Numbered from the stretch's first letter, positions 55,197 to 64,000 are shown. The stretch: DNA of 64,000 bases from an uncultured Pirellulaceae bacterium (GCA_938083195.1 CALKCK010000015.1:1-64000); one strand, 5' to 3'. The notes: generated by a model from the sequence alone, not told the origin. Program-made: numbers and translations.

Positions 55197-55227
55197 AAAG
55201 CCATCGAAGAACATCGATGGCTTTTTT
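55197..55227. terminator. Bidirectional intrinsic terminator
   Basis: AAAGCCATCGA (55197-55207) pairs with TCGATGGCTTT (55214-55224) around AGAACA, with a T-run to 55227 on the plus strand and an A-run (T-run on the minus strand) on the other side. It would end both the small secreted protein gene and the leftward ruvA transcript. Confidence 0.85.
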
Positions 55228-55310
55228 GCTGGTTAAACCAACTGTGAACTCCAACCGCCTTAATAAAGGCGAATTGCATTGGCAAACTCAAGGGGTGCTG
55301 TGTTGAACCA

Positions 55311-55952
55311 TTAATTACTGCCTGCACGATTTGCTTGTTCATAAACTGCCTGCAGCAACGCTTCGACATCCTTGAAATTCTGTTTGCCTGCAAGTGGCTC
55401 CTCTAGCAATTTGCGCGCGTCCGACTCGCTGTGCCCCAGCGCCAGTAGAACTTGGAATGTTTCATCCACGATACTGCGTTCGACATCACTCTCATGCTGA
55501 GTCGGATCCTGCTGCACCAGCAACGCAAACTTGGCCATTTTGCGACGTAGTTGAGCGACTATTTTTTCTGCCATCGCCGGCCCAATCCCAGGTAGCGTCG
55601 TGAGTGATTTAACATCCTGTTCTTCGATCGATTTCGCAATATCCTGAACTGGCCGAACCATAGCCTTGAGCGCTTTTTTCACACCAAGTCCGGGCACCGA
55701 ACAAAACAGCTCAAAAAACTGACGCTCAATCTGACTATTAAATCCAATCAACCGAGGCGTCATCCGGCCTCCTTTTTGCGGATTGCCGTCGATATATTGA
55801 ATCGTGTAGAGGCTGACCTTTTCACCGACACTCAATTGAAGATGCCTGCGAGTAAAATCGGGAACGGCAACTTCGTATTCAAAGGGATCGATCCCGATCG
55901 AAACTGTAGTTTCCTGAAGTGCCAAGAGTTGGCCAGTTAATTTGGTAATCAA
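55311..55952 (-). CDS. ruvA: Holliday junction branch-migration protein RuvA
   Basis: RuvA holds the Holliday junction for RuvB-driven branch migration. 213 residues: an OB-fold N-terminal domain (MITKLTGQLLALQETTVSIGI), tandem helix-hairpin-helix motifs (FFELFCSVPGLGVKKALKAM and SLTTLPGIGPAMAEKIVAQL) and a C-terminal RuvB-binding domain (EALLALGHSE-like, here QVLLALGHSESDARKLLEE). The start is TTG 55952, since no in-frame ATG is close by. It lies 24 bases after ruvC; ruvB is not in the window. Confidence 0.93.
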   Translation of the reverse strand: MITKLTGQLLALQETTVSIGIDPFEYEVAVPDFTRRHLQLSVGEKVSLYTIQYIDGNPQKGGRMTPRLIGFNSQIERQFFELFCSVPGLGVKKALKAMVRPVQDIAKSIEEQDVKSLTTLPGIGPAMAEKIVAQLRRKMAKFALLVQQDPTQHESDVERSIVDETFQVLLALGHSESDARKLLEEPLAGKQNFKDVEALLQAVYEQANRAGSN

Positions 55953-55976
55953 GAGGTCGCTTTCATAGCTTAGACT

Positions 55977-56486
55977 TTAAGTAAGAGTGGCTGTTCGCAA
56001 CGATAAAAAATAATGACAAAGCGCAATCGCCAACGCGTCGGCAACATCAGCCGGTTCGGGAATTTCTCGCAGATTCAACTGTCGTGCAACTGCATGTTGA
56101 ACTTGCACTTTGGGAGCACGACCGTTCCCAGTGAGTACTTTTTTTATTTGTGTCGCAGCATACCCGTGCAAAGGTAATTCATTTTGCCCGACAGCCAAAC
56201 TGATCACTCCCCGCGCATGCCCCATAATGATAGCCGTTTGGGGACGTTCGTAGTGACTATACAAGTTCTCTAATCCTACGCAGTCGGGTTTGAGTGATTC
56301 AATCACATCAGTAATCCCCTGATGAATACTATTCAAACGGATTGGAAAACTATCGGTTCGCTTGCTTCGAATCACGCCCGCTTCCACGACCGAAATCTCT
56401 TTATCGCGAACCGAAATCACACCGTAACCGGTGATATTTAACCCCGGATCAATTCCGAGAACGCGTATTTCCTGAGAGGCCGTCAT
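55977..56486 (-). CDS. ruvC: Holliday junction resolvase RuvC
   Basis: RuvC cuts Holliday junctions symmetrically after branch migration. 169 residues, the usual length. Active-site acids are visible: Asp13 in VLGIDPGLNITGYGV, Glu in GLENLYSHYERPQTAI, and the final Asp pair in EPADVADALAIALCH. ATG 56486 is three bases past the ispF stop, so ispF-ruvC-ruvA is probably one operon read leftward. Confidence 0.95.
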   Translation of the reverse strand: MTASQEIRVLGIDPGLNITGYGVISVRDKEISVVEAGVIRSKRTDSFPIRLNSIHQGITDVIESLKPDCVGLENLYSHYERPQTAIIMGHARGVISLAVGQNELPLHGYAATQIKKVLTGNGRAPKVQVQHAVARQLNLREIPEPADVADALAIALCHYFLSLRTATLT

Positions 56487-56489
56487 CGA

Positions 56490-56981
56490 TTACACCGTCT
56501 TACACAAAAGCACAACACATTCCGCCATGATTACCTCATGTAGTCCAACGGTTCCCACGCCTTCGCCTGTTTTTGCTTTGACTCCCACTTGATCGGGGGC
56601 AATCTCTAAAATCTCTGCGATCCGTTTTGCGATCTCCCTTTTCACGGGCGACAACTTTGGTTTCTGAGCGAAAATAATACAATCGATGTTATTGATTCGA
56701 AAACCGGCACCCGTCACTTTTGCCAATGCGGTTTTTAGCATTTCACCCGAATCCCTCATCTTATTCTGAGGATCAGTATCGGGGAACAATTCACCGATGT
56801 CGCCCATCGCCGCTGCACCGAGAATGGCATCGGTCACCGCATGCAGGAGTACATCGGCATCACTATGCCCCTCAAGAGAGTGACTATGATCAATATCGAT
56901 TCCACCAATTCGCAATGGCCCGCCCAGTTTCAAGCGATGCGTATCGTGACCGATTCCAATTCGAAGGGTATCTTGATTCAC
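56490..56981 (-). CDS. ispF: 2-C-methyl-D-erythritol 2,4-cyclodiphosphate synthase
   Basis: IspF makes the cyclic diphosphate in the non-mevalonate (MEP) isoprenoid pathway. 163 residues, usual length. Zinc ligands are in RIGIGHDTHRL (Asp, His) and SLEGHSDADVLLHAVTDAIL (His), and GDIGELFPDTDP and KTGEGVGTVG complete the family pattern. The start is ATG 56981. It is first in an apparent operon with ruvC and ruvA; no metabolic link to those is known. Confidence 0.96.
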   Translation of the reverse strand: MNQDTLRIGIGHDTHRLKLGGPLRIGGIDIDHSHSLEGHSDADVLLHAVTDAILGAAAMGDIGELFPDTDPQNKMRDSGEMLKTALAKVTGAGFRINNIDCIIFAQKPKLSPVKREIAKRIAEILEIAPDQVGVKAKTGEGVGTVGLHEVIMAECVVLLCKTV

Positions 56982-57267
56982 GCTGTCTATCCCTCAGTAA
57001 AGTCTCGTCGCTAAAAATGTAACCCGCCGTTGGATAAACGAAAACCTCAATCTAATTGGTTAATTTAAATCCATCGTTTTCCAGCAGCTTGCTTGAAATT
57101 CTAAATACGGAAAACCAAAAGTGCTGTATTAGGCCATTTATCGCCCCCAGACGGGCTTGGCATGGCATCTCTGAGTGGCGGATCCATGATTCGTGGTCAT
57201 CTGGAAAACATCCAAGCCGAATTCTAGTCGCCTTTTGGTTGCCGACAAACCGTTTTATAATCCAGCC

Positions 57268-58287
57268 ATGCCAACCATTGAAATAAAAAACTTGTCAAAA
57301 ACCTATCGGGTCTACCAAAAACAGGAAGGCTTGATCGCTTCGGTTCGCGGGCTTTTCCACCGTGAATACCGTGAAGTTCACGCGGTCAACGACATTAACC
57401 TGACCGTCGAAGAGGGCGAATTCGTCGCTTTCCTCGGTCCAAACGGAGCGGGCAAAACAACAACACTTAAACTACTATCGGGAGTGATCAATCCCGACCA
57501 AGGCTCCGTCAAGGTGTTAGGCCACGTTCCTTGGGAACGCGAGAACGAATATCGTCGCAAATTTGCCTTGGTGATGGGGCAAAAAAACCAACTGTGGTGG
57601 GACCTGCCTGCCATGGAATCCTTCCGGCTCAATCAACACATCTACTGTGTCCCCAAAGAGGAATTCGAGCGGACGCGTGACGAGTTATGCGAAATGCTCA
57701 ACGTCACCAACTTACTGGGTCGGCCCGTTCGCGAATTATCGCTCGGCGAACGGATGAAGATGGAGTTGATAGCCGCGCTGATCCATAAACCAGATGTACT
57801 TTTTTTAGACGAACCGACCATTGGTTTGGATGTCGTCGCGCAACACAAAATTCAGGAATTTTTAAAAGCGTATCAACAAGAGCAAAACAACACGATTTTG
57901 CTAACCAGTCATTACATGAAGGATATTGAAGCACTGTGCAAACGCGTTGTCATTATCGCTAACGGCTCGATTTATCACGATGGTTCACTCGAAGACATCG
58001 TGGATCAGTTCAGTGGAGACAAAATAGTAACGCTCCAGTTTCACGATGATCGCTCACTCGAAGCCATCTCAAACATCCCTAATCTAATTGAGATCGACGC
58101 GCCTAAAATAAAATTTCGAGTGAACCGCGACGAGGTAGGGCGGGTGCTCAGCCAGATTCTGTCAGAACATGCCGTTGACGACATCGTGGTCGAAGACCCA
58201 CCTCTCGAAGAAGTGATTTCAAATGTATTTTCGCAAGCGGAAGCAAAAGGTCGGCGCGAGGCAGAACCACTCTCTAAATCAAGGTAG
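57268..58287 (+). CDS. ABC transporter ATPase (COG4586-type)
   Basis: A 339-residue ABC ATPase. Walker A GPNGAGKTTTLKLLSG, Q-loop region (VMGQKNQLWWDLPAMES), signature LSLGERMKMEL, Walker B VLFLDEPTIGLD, His switch LLTSHYMKDIEAL. The C-terminal 90 residues form the extra domain typical of the COG4586 ATPases that pair with COG4587/COG3694 permeases. I chose ATG 57268 because the family begins MPTIEIKNLSKTY; the frame is open upstream to 57193. Two permease genes follow, so the complex is a probable exporter of unknown substrate. Confidence 0.88.
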   Translation: MPTIEIKNLSKTYRVYQKQEGLIASVRGLFHREYREVHAVNDINLTVEEGEFVAFLGPNGAGKTTTLKLLSGVINPDQGSVKVLGHVPWERENEYRRKFALVMGQKNQLWWDLPAMESFRLNQHIYCVPKEEFERTRDELCEMLNVTNLLGRPVRELSLGERMKMELIAALIHKPDVLFLDEPTIGLDVVAQHKIQEFLKAYQQEQNNTILLTSHYMKDIEALCKRVVIIANGSIYHDGSLEDIVDQFSGDKIVTLQFHDDRSLEAISNIPNLIEIDAPKIKFRVNRDEVGRVLSQILSEHAVDDIVVEDPPLEEVISNVFSQAEAKGRREAEPLSKSR

Positions 58288-58422
58288 CGACTGATCGATC
58301 CATGCGAAGCATGTTCCAGAAGAATTTGCTGCTCGCCGACCGACAGCTTTAATGAAGACCACCCCATCCAGAACTTACTTCTTTTTATTTAAATTCATCG
58401 TCTTTATTTGAACACGGCACGA

Positions 58423-59283
58423 ATGCTCGAATCCGCATTAACCTGGTGGACGTTTTTCAAAATCTCGATTAACGAGCGTTTGATTTACCGCGCAGATTTT
58501 ATGCTTGGAACTCTGATGCGGTTCCTTCCGACCCTCACGCAGATCTTCTTGTGGTGGGCGATTTACGATGTAATTTCCAACGCTGACACCGCTGACTCCG
58601 CGGCTGGGCCTGATGGGAATATCGCAGGCTATAAATACGGAGACATGGTCGCCTATTACCTACTCGTCATTATTAGCCGTGCTTTTTCCAGTATGCCAGG
58701 CCTTACTGGAGGTATTGCGAATCAAATTCGCAACGGAGAAGTCAAAAAGTTTTTGATCCAGCCGGTCGATATGCAGGGCTGTTTATTGATGCAGCGGATC
58801 GCTCACAAACTGGTTTATTACTTGATCGCGATATTGCCATTCGCGCTTGTCTTTTTCCTTTGCCGCGACTTTTTCATCGAAGGTTGGCCGCCGCCAAATG
58901 TACTTGCCGTGTTTTTCGCCTCACTATTCCTCTCTTTCCTTCTCGGGTTTTACCTAGAGTGTTGTATTGGCCTTATCGGTTTTTGGTTTTTAGAAGTCAC
59001 TTCACTGACTTTTATTTATATGCTGATGAACTTTTTATTGTCCGGGCACATGTTTCCTCTGGAGTTGTTACCAGCCGAACCATTTAACATTCGACAGCTT
59101 GTGGAATACCTCCCATTCAAATATTTAGCCTATTTCCCAGCAGCTGTGTTTCTTGGAAAAATAGAAGGCGCTGAACTCTATCGGGGCCTGCTGGCAGAGA
59201 TTGGCTGGGTCGTTTTCTTTATCGTGCTCTCACGTGTTTTGTGGCACCGCGGCATCAAGCGATACAGTGGTTACGGTGGGTAA
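58423..59283 (+). CDS. ABC-2 type permease (COG4587-like)
   Basis: A 286-residue membrane protein, part of the three-gene ABC exporter. About six helices: FLPTLTQIFLWWAIYDVIS near the start, YYLIAILPFALVFFLCRDFF, VFFASLFLSFLLGFYLECCIG, FIYMLMNFLLSGHMFPLELLP, and WVVFFIVLSRVLWHRGIKRY at the end. The GEVKKFLIQPVD and SGHMFPLELLP segments are characteristic of the ABC2_membrane_6 family. The start is ATG 58423 (TTG 58408 adds five residues); no clear ribosome site was seen for either. Confidence 0.8.
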   Translation: MLESALTWWTFFKISINERLIYRADFMLGTLMRFLPTLTQIFLWWAIYDVISNADTADSAAGPDGNIAGYKYGDMVAYYLLVIISRAFSSMPGLTGGIANQIRNGEVKKFLIQPVDMQGCLLMQRIAHKLVYYLIAILPFALVFFLCRDFFIEGWPPPNVLAVFFASLFLSFLLGFYLECCIGLIGFWFLEVTSLTFIYMLMNFLLSGHMFPLELLPAEPFNIRQLVEYLPFKYLAYFPAAVFLGKIEGAELYRGLLAEIGWVVFFIVLSRVLWHRGIKRYSGYGG

Positions 59284-59392
59284 ATCGAACACGCAGCAGC
59301 CTCCCTTGTTTATTCAATTTCAAATCTTGATCGATCACCATTTCATCGACCTCCGAATTAAACCTCCGAATTAACTTAGTTAAAAACAAATA

Positions 59393-60241
59393 GTGCACCC
59401 CTCTTACCTAAAAGTATTTTTGACGTTCGCGAGAAACTCGCTTGTGCGAGACATGTCGTTTCGATTGAATTTCATCTTGCAGTGTCTTTCATCCATGGCA
59501 TGGGCCGGAATGAACTGGGGTTTGTTTAAAATCATTTACCGGCACACGGGTGAAATTGGATTGGACTCCGGTTGGCATGAGCATGAGTTCTTTATATTCC
59601 TCGGTACCATTTGGATTATCAACAGTCTGATCCAAACTCTATTCATGGCGAATGCCGCAGAATTCAGCGAGTTAATCCGCACTGGCAATCTCGATTTCGC
59701 GCTACTCAAACCGATTGATACTCAGTTCTTAATCTCCTTTCCAAGAATCAATTGGTCCCAACTACCCAATGGAATTCTGGGCGTCGTGCTAATCGCGCAC
59801 TCACTACGCGAACTGATGGGAGAACGAGAGATCTATTTCTCCGTCTTTAGCATTCCCGCATTTCTCTTTTTCATTGGTTGCGGTGCTGTCGTGATGTACA
59901 GCGTGATGATCTGCCTTGCCTCAACGAGCATTTGGTTTGGCAGGAACCAAAATCTCTACAACTTTTGGTTCTACATCACTAATTTCTACCGCTACCCGAT
60001 GGAAATTTATCAGCGAAGTGGCGTCGGCATGGCTCTCTGGGGGACATTCACATTCGTCGTACCCATCTTGGTTGTGTCCAATATTCCGGCTCGAATTTTG
60101 GCTCAACCCTTGGGAACACCATGGAAACCATGGGAATGGGGATTGGCAGCCTATGCCATTATCGGCTCTATCTGGAGCCTGATGGCAAGTCGTTGGGTAT
60201 TTAAGCGGGCTTTAAAAAGTTACCGAAGCGCCAGTAGCTAA
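59393..60241 (+). CDS. ABC-2 type permease (COG3694-like)
   Basis: A 282-residue permease, the second of the pair in the ABC exporter. It has about six helices; RTGNLDFALLKPIDTQFLIS is the cytoplasmic segment typical of the family. The last helices are VVPILVVSNIPARILAQPLG and GLAAYAIIGSIWSLMASRWV. The start is GTG 59393. It is the last gene of the set: a gap of about 110 bases separates it from the first permease and nothing follows for 470 bases. Confidence 0.8.
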   Translation: MHPSYLKVFLTFARNSLVRDMSFRLNFILQCLSSMAWAGMNWGLFKIIYRHTGEIGLDSGWHEHEFFIFLGTIWIINSLIQTLFMANAAEFSELIRTGNLDFALLKPIDTQFLISFPRINWSQLPNGILGVVLIAHSLRELMGEREIYFSVFSIPAFLFFIGCGAVVMYSVMICLASTSIWFGRNQNLYNFWFYITNFYRYPMEIYQRSGVGMALWGTFTFVVPILVVSNIPARILAQPLGTPWKPWEWGLAAYAIIGSIWSLMASRWVFKRALKSYRSASS

Positions 60242-60714
60242 ATTAAATCTCCAATTCTACACACGCTCACCCCGTTCATCCACGAACAAAGGTCAGCTTG
60301 CAGCGATTAGGATCAGTCTGCCAAATTCACTAAGCCTACTGATTATATCGACTGCCACAATGATTCAGTTCTTAAGAGTAAATCAATCCGCCGTCTGTGC
60401 CGAATAACGCGGCAGTCTATCATTTCTCAATCTTATTTATCCGCAATGCCGAAGAACAAAAGGGTTCGTATTCGGATTTGCATGGATCTACTTTTAAAAC
60501 GTAGCGACGTTTCCCAATTCCAGCACTCACCGGTGGATTCACCCAAAAATATTAAAATTTATGGGTTTCGGTTGATGAGATTCGACCGCCGACCGTTTAA
60601 CCAAGTTATACTTGGGACAATAAATCATCCCGGTTACGAAAACTGGGCAAGATACAACTTAGAGATAGACCCCGAAAATTGATTGGCATTGCCAACTAAT
60701 GGAGCTGTAACCAC
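60242..60714. other. Intergenic region before the HTH membrane protein
   Basis: About 470 bases. A plus-strand frame at 60446-60682 (78 codons) has no recognisable content or ribosome site and is not called. No RNA or terminator was seen. Confidence 0.5.
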
Positions 60715-61851
60715 ATGTCAAATCTTATTCCGATGGACGAAGCCGCAAGCATGCTTGGAATGACTGTCGAGCAGCTTACCGAACTTCGTTCGAATAACGA
60801 AATTTTCGGATATAAAGACGGTGCGAATTGGAAGTTCAAGCAAGCAGAACTCGAGCGTGTTGCCGGTGAGATGAATATCACCCTCAAGCCAGCCGGTGCC
60901 GCTTATGAGGAAGACTCTTCAGTCGAACTTGATTTGCCAGCAAGCGAATTGAGTGGCTCAATCAAGCTTGAGGACAGCGGTGAGGTTTTGGATGACGAAC
61001 TGTCATTTGGCAGCAGCAGTCTCAGCCTCGCTTCGGAAAGCAGTAAGAATGCGGGGGATTCAGCCAACTTTCTTGATGACGATCCCGAGAAAGCAGATAG
61101 CCCTTCAGACACGGGGAAAATGCTAGGCGCTGAAAATGAGGAAGACCTTCTTTTATCACAAGACGATCTATTCTCTGACGAACTTTCTCTGGCCGATAGC
61201 ACGTCCTTCGAAGAGAGTGCCGAATTAGATAGCGACTTTGAAGAAAGTGATTTGATTCTCGACGACAGCGATTCAAATTCAGAAATCATGCTTGATTCCA
61301 GCGCCAGTGGAATTGGTCTCGGTGACGAACCTCTGGAACTCGGAGGGTCTGACATTGACTCTTTAGAACTACCAGAAGATGACGACATGATCGTCCTCGA
61401 TAGTGCTGCCGACTCAGAAGCAGCGACGATGATGCAGGAAGACGATTTCAACCTGACTCCTCTCGAAGCGTCCATGGACGAAGATGATTCAAGCGGATCA
61501 CAAGTTATTGCTCTAGAAGACTCAGAAATTTACGCTGAAGAATCGGCTTCGACTGGCCTGGAAGACAGCGAAGCATTCGCTGCTTCGCCAATGATGATGC
61601 CTGAAGGTGGGTTTGACGATGGAATGCAATACGACGGCGGCATGATGCCCGCGGCCGTTGGACCTGCGGCCCTTCCAGAAGCTCCGTATACCATCTGGCA
61701 AGTTCTAAGCCTTGGCCTAGTTGCCTTTTTGCTTTTAACGGGTGGAATGATCGCCTATGGCCTGATCCAGAACCTTGGACTTCCCAATGACGAAGTCGTT
61801 AACGGAAGTGTAATGAACTTCTTCCTCGGACTAGTTGGCCAAAACGGCTAA
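60715..61851 (+). CDS. Excisionase-like HTH protein with acidic linker and C-terminal membrane helix
   Basis: A 378-residue protein. An N-terminal MerR/excisionase-type helix-turn-helix (about 1-50: MDEAASMLGMTVEQLTELRS, then YKDGANWKFKQAELERV) suggests DNA or peptide recognition. It continues as a very acidic, Ser/Asp/Glu-rich linker of about 270 residues and ends with one membrane helix (IWQVLSLGLVAFLLLTGGMI) near residue 335. A DNA-binding domain tethered to the membrane by a low-complexity acidic arm is an odd layout; it may be a membrane-linked regulator or scaffold. A strong terminator follows, so it is a single gene. Confidence 0.75.
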   Translation: MSNLIPMDEAASMLGMTVEQLTELRSNNEIFGYKDGANWKFKQAELERVAGEMNITLKPAGAAYEEDSSVELDLPASELSGSIKLEDSGEVLDDELSFGSSSLSLASESSKNAGDSANFLDDDPEKADSPSDTGKMLGAENEEDLLLSQDDLFSDELSLADSTSFEESAELDSDFEESDLILDDSDSNSEIMLDSSASGIGLGDEPLELGGSDIDSLELPEDDDMIVLDSAADSEAATMMQEDDFNLTPLEASMDEDDSSGSQVIALEDSEIYAEESASTGLEDSEAFAASPMMMPEGGFDDGMQYDGGMMPAAVGPAALPEAPYTIWQVLSLGLVAFLLLTGGMIAYGLIQNLGLPNDEVVNGSVMNFFLGLVGQNG

Positions 61852-61896
61852 CCATTACGAGTCCATATCGTGGGCTCTTATGAAGCAACTCAAATG

Positions 61897-61923
61897 ACCC
61901 CCGGCTATTTCCGGGGGTTTTTT
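61897..61923 (+). terminator. Intrinsic terminator after the HTH membrane protein gene
   Basis: ACCCCCGG (61897-61904) pairs with CCGGGGGT (61911-61918) around CTATTT, followed by TTTTT. A GC-rich stem with an immediate T-run makes this a confident call. Confidence 0.88.
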
Positions 61924-62075
61924 CATGCAGTATTTGAAAAACGAGACCCTTCATCTTTGCTGATCGTTTTAGGCCACCGTTTTGTCGCGACAAAAGCCTG
62001 CCGGTCGTTGTCCAACCGCGCCATCAATAGTACGATTTCGACTGTTAAATTTCATTCCGAAACGGGTAGCCCCTC

Positions 62076-63050
62076 ATGAGCCTGATGTCTGAGTTGATGC
62101 GTGAATCGGTTGACTATGCCGGGCTATTTCCACCAGCATCCCTGACACTGGACGCTGTAGTTGCTAATTACCACCAGTACGTCAATTCTAACGAACATTC
62201 GATGCTGGGCCGGTTGATTATCCCCGCATCGCGACTAAGTGAATACAGCGAGATCAGGCAATCTCAAGTGAGCGATGTCTCGGCACCCAATCGCCCCTGG
62301 CAGATCAGTGCACTCGTGCCACCAATAGAAGGCTTAGATGCAACAGATAGATTTCAAAAATTTGAGTCTGCGATAGAACTCATTCAAAAATTTAACACGC
62401 CCAACAACCAAGAGAATACCGCCAACGACTTGGTTGATGCGATTGAAGTAAAAACACCTAACCTTACTACCGTCGAAGCCACAATCGCCCGACTCCCGTC
62501 GGACATTCATTCATTCCTGGAACTCCCACACACCGAGGACCCCAGTGATTTAATTAATCGAATTGCAAGCGAACCCTCGGGGAAAAATCTATTTGCAAAA
62601 ATTCGCACCGGAGGCACGGCGGCTCATTTAATCCCCACTCCAGAACAAGTGGCTAGATTCATTTGGAATTGCGCGAGCTCACGAGTGGCGTTTAAAGCAA
62701 CCGCAGGCCTTCATCATCCTATTCGTAGCGATTATCGATTAACTTACGAATCCGATTCAAAAACCGCAACGATGTTTGGTTTTCTAAATGTCTTCTATGC
62801 CACCATGATGAGCTGGGAACATGCAATTAGTATCGATGAGCTGACAGAAATTCTGTCGGCAACAGAACCAACTCAATTCAGAGCCACCGAGAATGAGATT
62901 CTCTGGGGAGACCGCATGGTTCAAGCCGACCGAGTTAAAACGCTACGAAGCCAATCCATCATTTCCTTCGGCTCATGTTCATTCCTTGAGCCAACGACCG
63001 AACTCCAAGACATCCCGGGGCAGAGCCACAAGTCTCTCTTCCCTGCCTAA
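62076..63050 (+). CDS. Conserved protein of unknown function upstream of fumarylacetoacetase
   Basis: A 324-residue soluble protein with no motif I recognise. It starts MRESVDYAGLFPPASLTLDA and has KIRTGGTAAHLIPTPEQVARF and KATAGLHHPIRSDYRL in its second half, which look like the ends of barrel strands (conserved Arg, Thr-Gly-Gly, Lys-Ala-Thr). A TIM-barrel-like fold is possible. It sits 42 bases before a fumarylacetoacetase gene on the same strand, so a link to aromatic amino-acid degradation is plausible but unproven. ATG 62076 or 62085 start. Confidence 0.75.
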   Translation: MSLMSELMRESVDYAGLFPPASLTLDAVVANYHQYVNSNEHSMLGRLIIPASRLSEYSEIRQSQVSDVSAPNRPWQISALVPPIEGLDATDRFQKFESAIELIQKFNTPNNQENTANDLVDAIEVKTPNLTTVEATIARLPSDIHSFLELPHTEDPSDLINRIASEPSGKNLFAKIRTGGTAAHLIPTPEQVARFIWNCASSRVAFKATAGLHHPIRSDYRLTYESDSKTATMFGFLNVFYATMMSWEHAISIDELTEILSATEPTQFRATENEILWGDRMVQADRVKTLRSQSIISFGSCSFLEPTTELQDIPGQSHKSLFPA

Positions 63051-63092
63051 AACCAAACCGATTTGCCCAACTTACCGGAAAGAGCAACTCCC

Positions 63093-64000
63093 ATGTACGC
63101 CCTCAATGCAACCCACTCTCGCGATTTAGTTTCCTGGGTTGAAAGCGCCAATCAACCCGGAACTGATTTCCCAATTCAAAATCTTCCTTATTGCGTCTTT
63201 CAAACTCCCGACAATCCTGCGTCGATTGGAATTGGGATTGGTGACCAAATCCTCAACTTGCGGGCGTGTGGCGAGGCAGGCTTGCTGAGCTCTGAGTTTG
63301 CCTTAGTCAGCCAACAAACCACGCTCAACTCACTGATGGCTCTTCCCCCCACGCAACAGACTCAACTACGGGCCAGAATCGTTGAGTTACTTAGCGAAGG
63401 CTCCCCAGACGCCGATAGAATTGCAAGCGATGCACTTGTCTCGCAAGCAAACGCTGATTTTTTATTACCCTGTAACATTGGTGACTACTCGGACTTTTAC
63501 GCCTCGGTCTATCATGCTACCAACGTCGGTAGCATGTTCCGACCAGACAATCCGCTGCTACCCAATTACAAACATATTCCAATTGGCTATCACGGCAGAG
63601 CCTCAAGTATTGTCGTTAGTGGCACGCCTATTCGCCGCCCGGTTGGTCAACTCTCTCCTGCTGAACCTGGATCTGCACCTACCCGTGACGCATGCAAATT
63701 GTTCGACTACGAATTAGAGGTTGGCTGTCTTGTTGGACAAGGAAACCAGCTGGGCGACTCGGTCTCAATTGATGATGCCGAATCACATATATTTGGACTG
63801 ACTTTGCTCAACGATTGGTCTGCCCGCGACATCCAAAAATGGGAATACCAACCCCTCGGCCCATTCCTGGCAAAATCATTCGCCAGTACGATCTCTCCGT
63901 GGGTCGTAACGATGGAAGCACTCGCACCTTTCCGATGCCCCGAATTCCAAAGGGACTCCGGAGATCCTCGTCCGCTGGATTACCTTGCGAGCGACTCCAA
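63093..64000 (+). CDS. Fumarylacetoacetase, 3' end outside window
   Basis: The last enzyme of tyrosine breakdown, splitting fumarylacetoacetate to fumarate and acetoacetate. The frame starts at ATG 63093 and is open to the window edge (302 codons). The N-terminal domain leads into DYSDFYASVYHATNVGSMFR and YHGRASSIVVSGTPI (His of the catalytic site), then LFDYELEVGCLV (metal acids) and LLNDWSARDIQKWEY followed by PLGPFLAKSFASTISPWVV, all diagnostic of the family. About 100 residues are expected beyond the edge. It may be in one unit with the preceding unknown gene. Confidence 0.93.
   Translation, partial: MYALNATHSRDLVSWVESANQPGTDFPIQNLPYCVFQTPDNPASIGIGIGDQILNLRACGEAGLLSSEFALVSQQTTLNSLMALPPTQQTQLRARIVELLSEGSPDADRIASDALVSQANADFLLPCNIGDYSDFYASVYHATNVGSMFRPDNPLLPNYKHIPIGYHGRASSIVVSGTPIRRPVGQLSPAEPGSAPTRDACKLFDYELEVGCLVGQGNQLGDSVSIDDAESHIFGLTLLNDWSARDIQKWEYQPLGPFLAKSFASTISPWVVTMEALAPFRCPEFQRDSGDPRPLDYLASDS

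Noticed and set aside
60446-60682. Small gene before the HTH membrane protein
   Set aside because: No ribosome site or recognisable protein pattern.

Overview
The window looks like a chromosome segment of a planctomycete, most likely of the Pirellula/Rhodopirellula type. The reasons are protein families I associate with that group: a tyrosine recombinase whose last motif reads GNS instead of GHS, a protein with two AP2-like repeats, a redoxin/cytochrome/copper-monooxygenase/EF-hand fusion, an operon of one MotA/ExbB-like and two ExbD-like proteins, and several small conserved proteins. Base composition looks close to 50% GC by eye (not computed). Most genes are ordinary chromosomal genes on both strands. 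No tRNA, rRNA, CRISPR array or transposase was seen.

Left edge (1-3237): the 3' part of an integrase gene lies tail-to-tail with comEC. ComEC stops partway through its metallo-beta-lactamase domain and ends in an unrelated tail, which suggests that the integrase's element inserted into comEC. 3238-4133 has no supported protein gene but holds a minus-strand hairpin followed by a T-run. 4134-9715: a UvrC-like GIY-YIG protein, ribosomal protein L28 (rpmB), then gatC-gatA-gatB for tRNA transamidation, then a small protein resembling the C-terminal domain of SAM hydroxide adenosyltransferase. 9763-14654: the AP2-repeat protein and a tightly overlapping three-gene proton-channel-type operon. 15230-18552: UbiA-type prenyltransferase, TIM-barrel isomerase and phosphodiesterase, a subset of the ebo (eustigmatophyte/bacterial operon) genes. 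18634-21870: an LRR lipoprotein and a TPR protein. 21906-23787: a TraR/DksA-like protein, lspA and a hisN-like phosphatase, read leftward. 24190-25828: dapB, a conserved small Cys protein and a DUF952 protein. Between the DUF952 gene and a DUF1704/QEGLA gene is a decayed 3' end of thiC with one in-frame TAG.

27827-31146: an exported thioredoxin-like protein and a secreted S15 peptidase. 31468-44418 is one long same-strand cluster for a type II secretion/type IV pilus-like machine: three pseudopilins, GspL/PilM-like and GspM/PilO-like proteins, a PilT-like ATPase, a GspE/PilB ATPase, a GspF/PilC platform protein, a coiled-coil protein, a secretin and a TPR lipoprotein. No prepilin peptidase is in view. 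44459-47832: a PepSY-type membrane protein and two adjacent HtrA-like proteins, one with a complete triad and one without.

48120-54477: an epimerase, a metallo-beta-lactamase hydrolase, the redoxin/cytochrome/Cu-monooxygenase fusion and an RND/MMPL exporter. 54834-56981: a small secreted Tyr/His-rich protein, then ispF-ruvC-ruvA read leftward. 57268-60241: a three-gene ABC exporter of the COG4586/COG4587/COG3694 type. 60715-63050: an acidic membrane protein with an N-terminal excisionase-like helix-turn-helix and a conserved unknown protein. The window ends inside a fumarylacetoacetase gene (tyrosine degradation).
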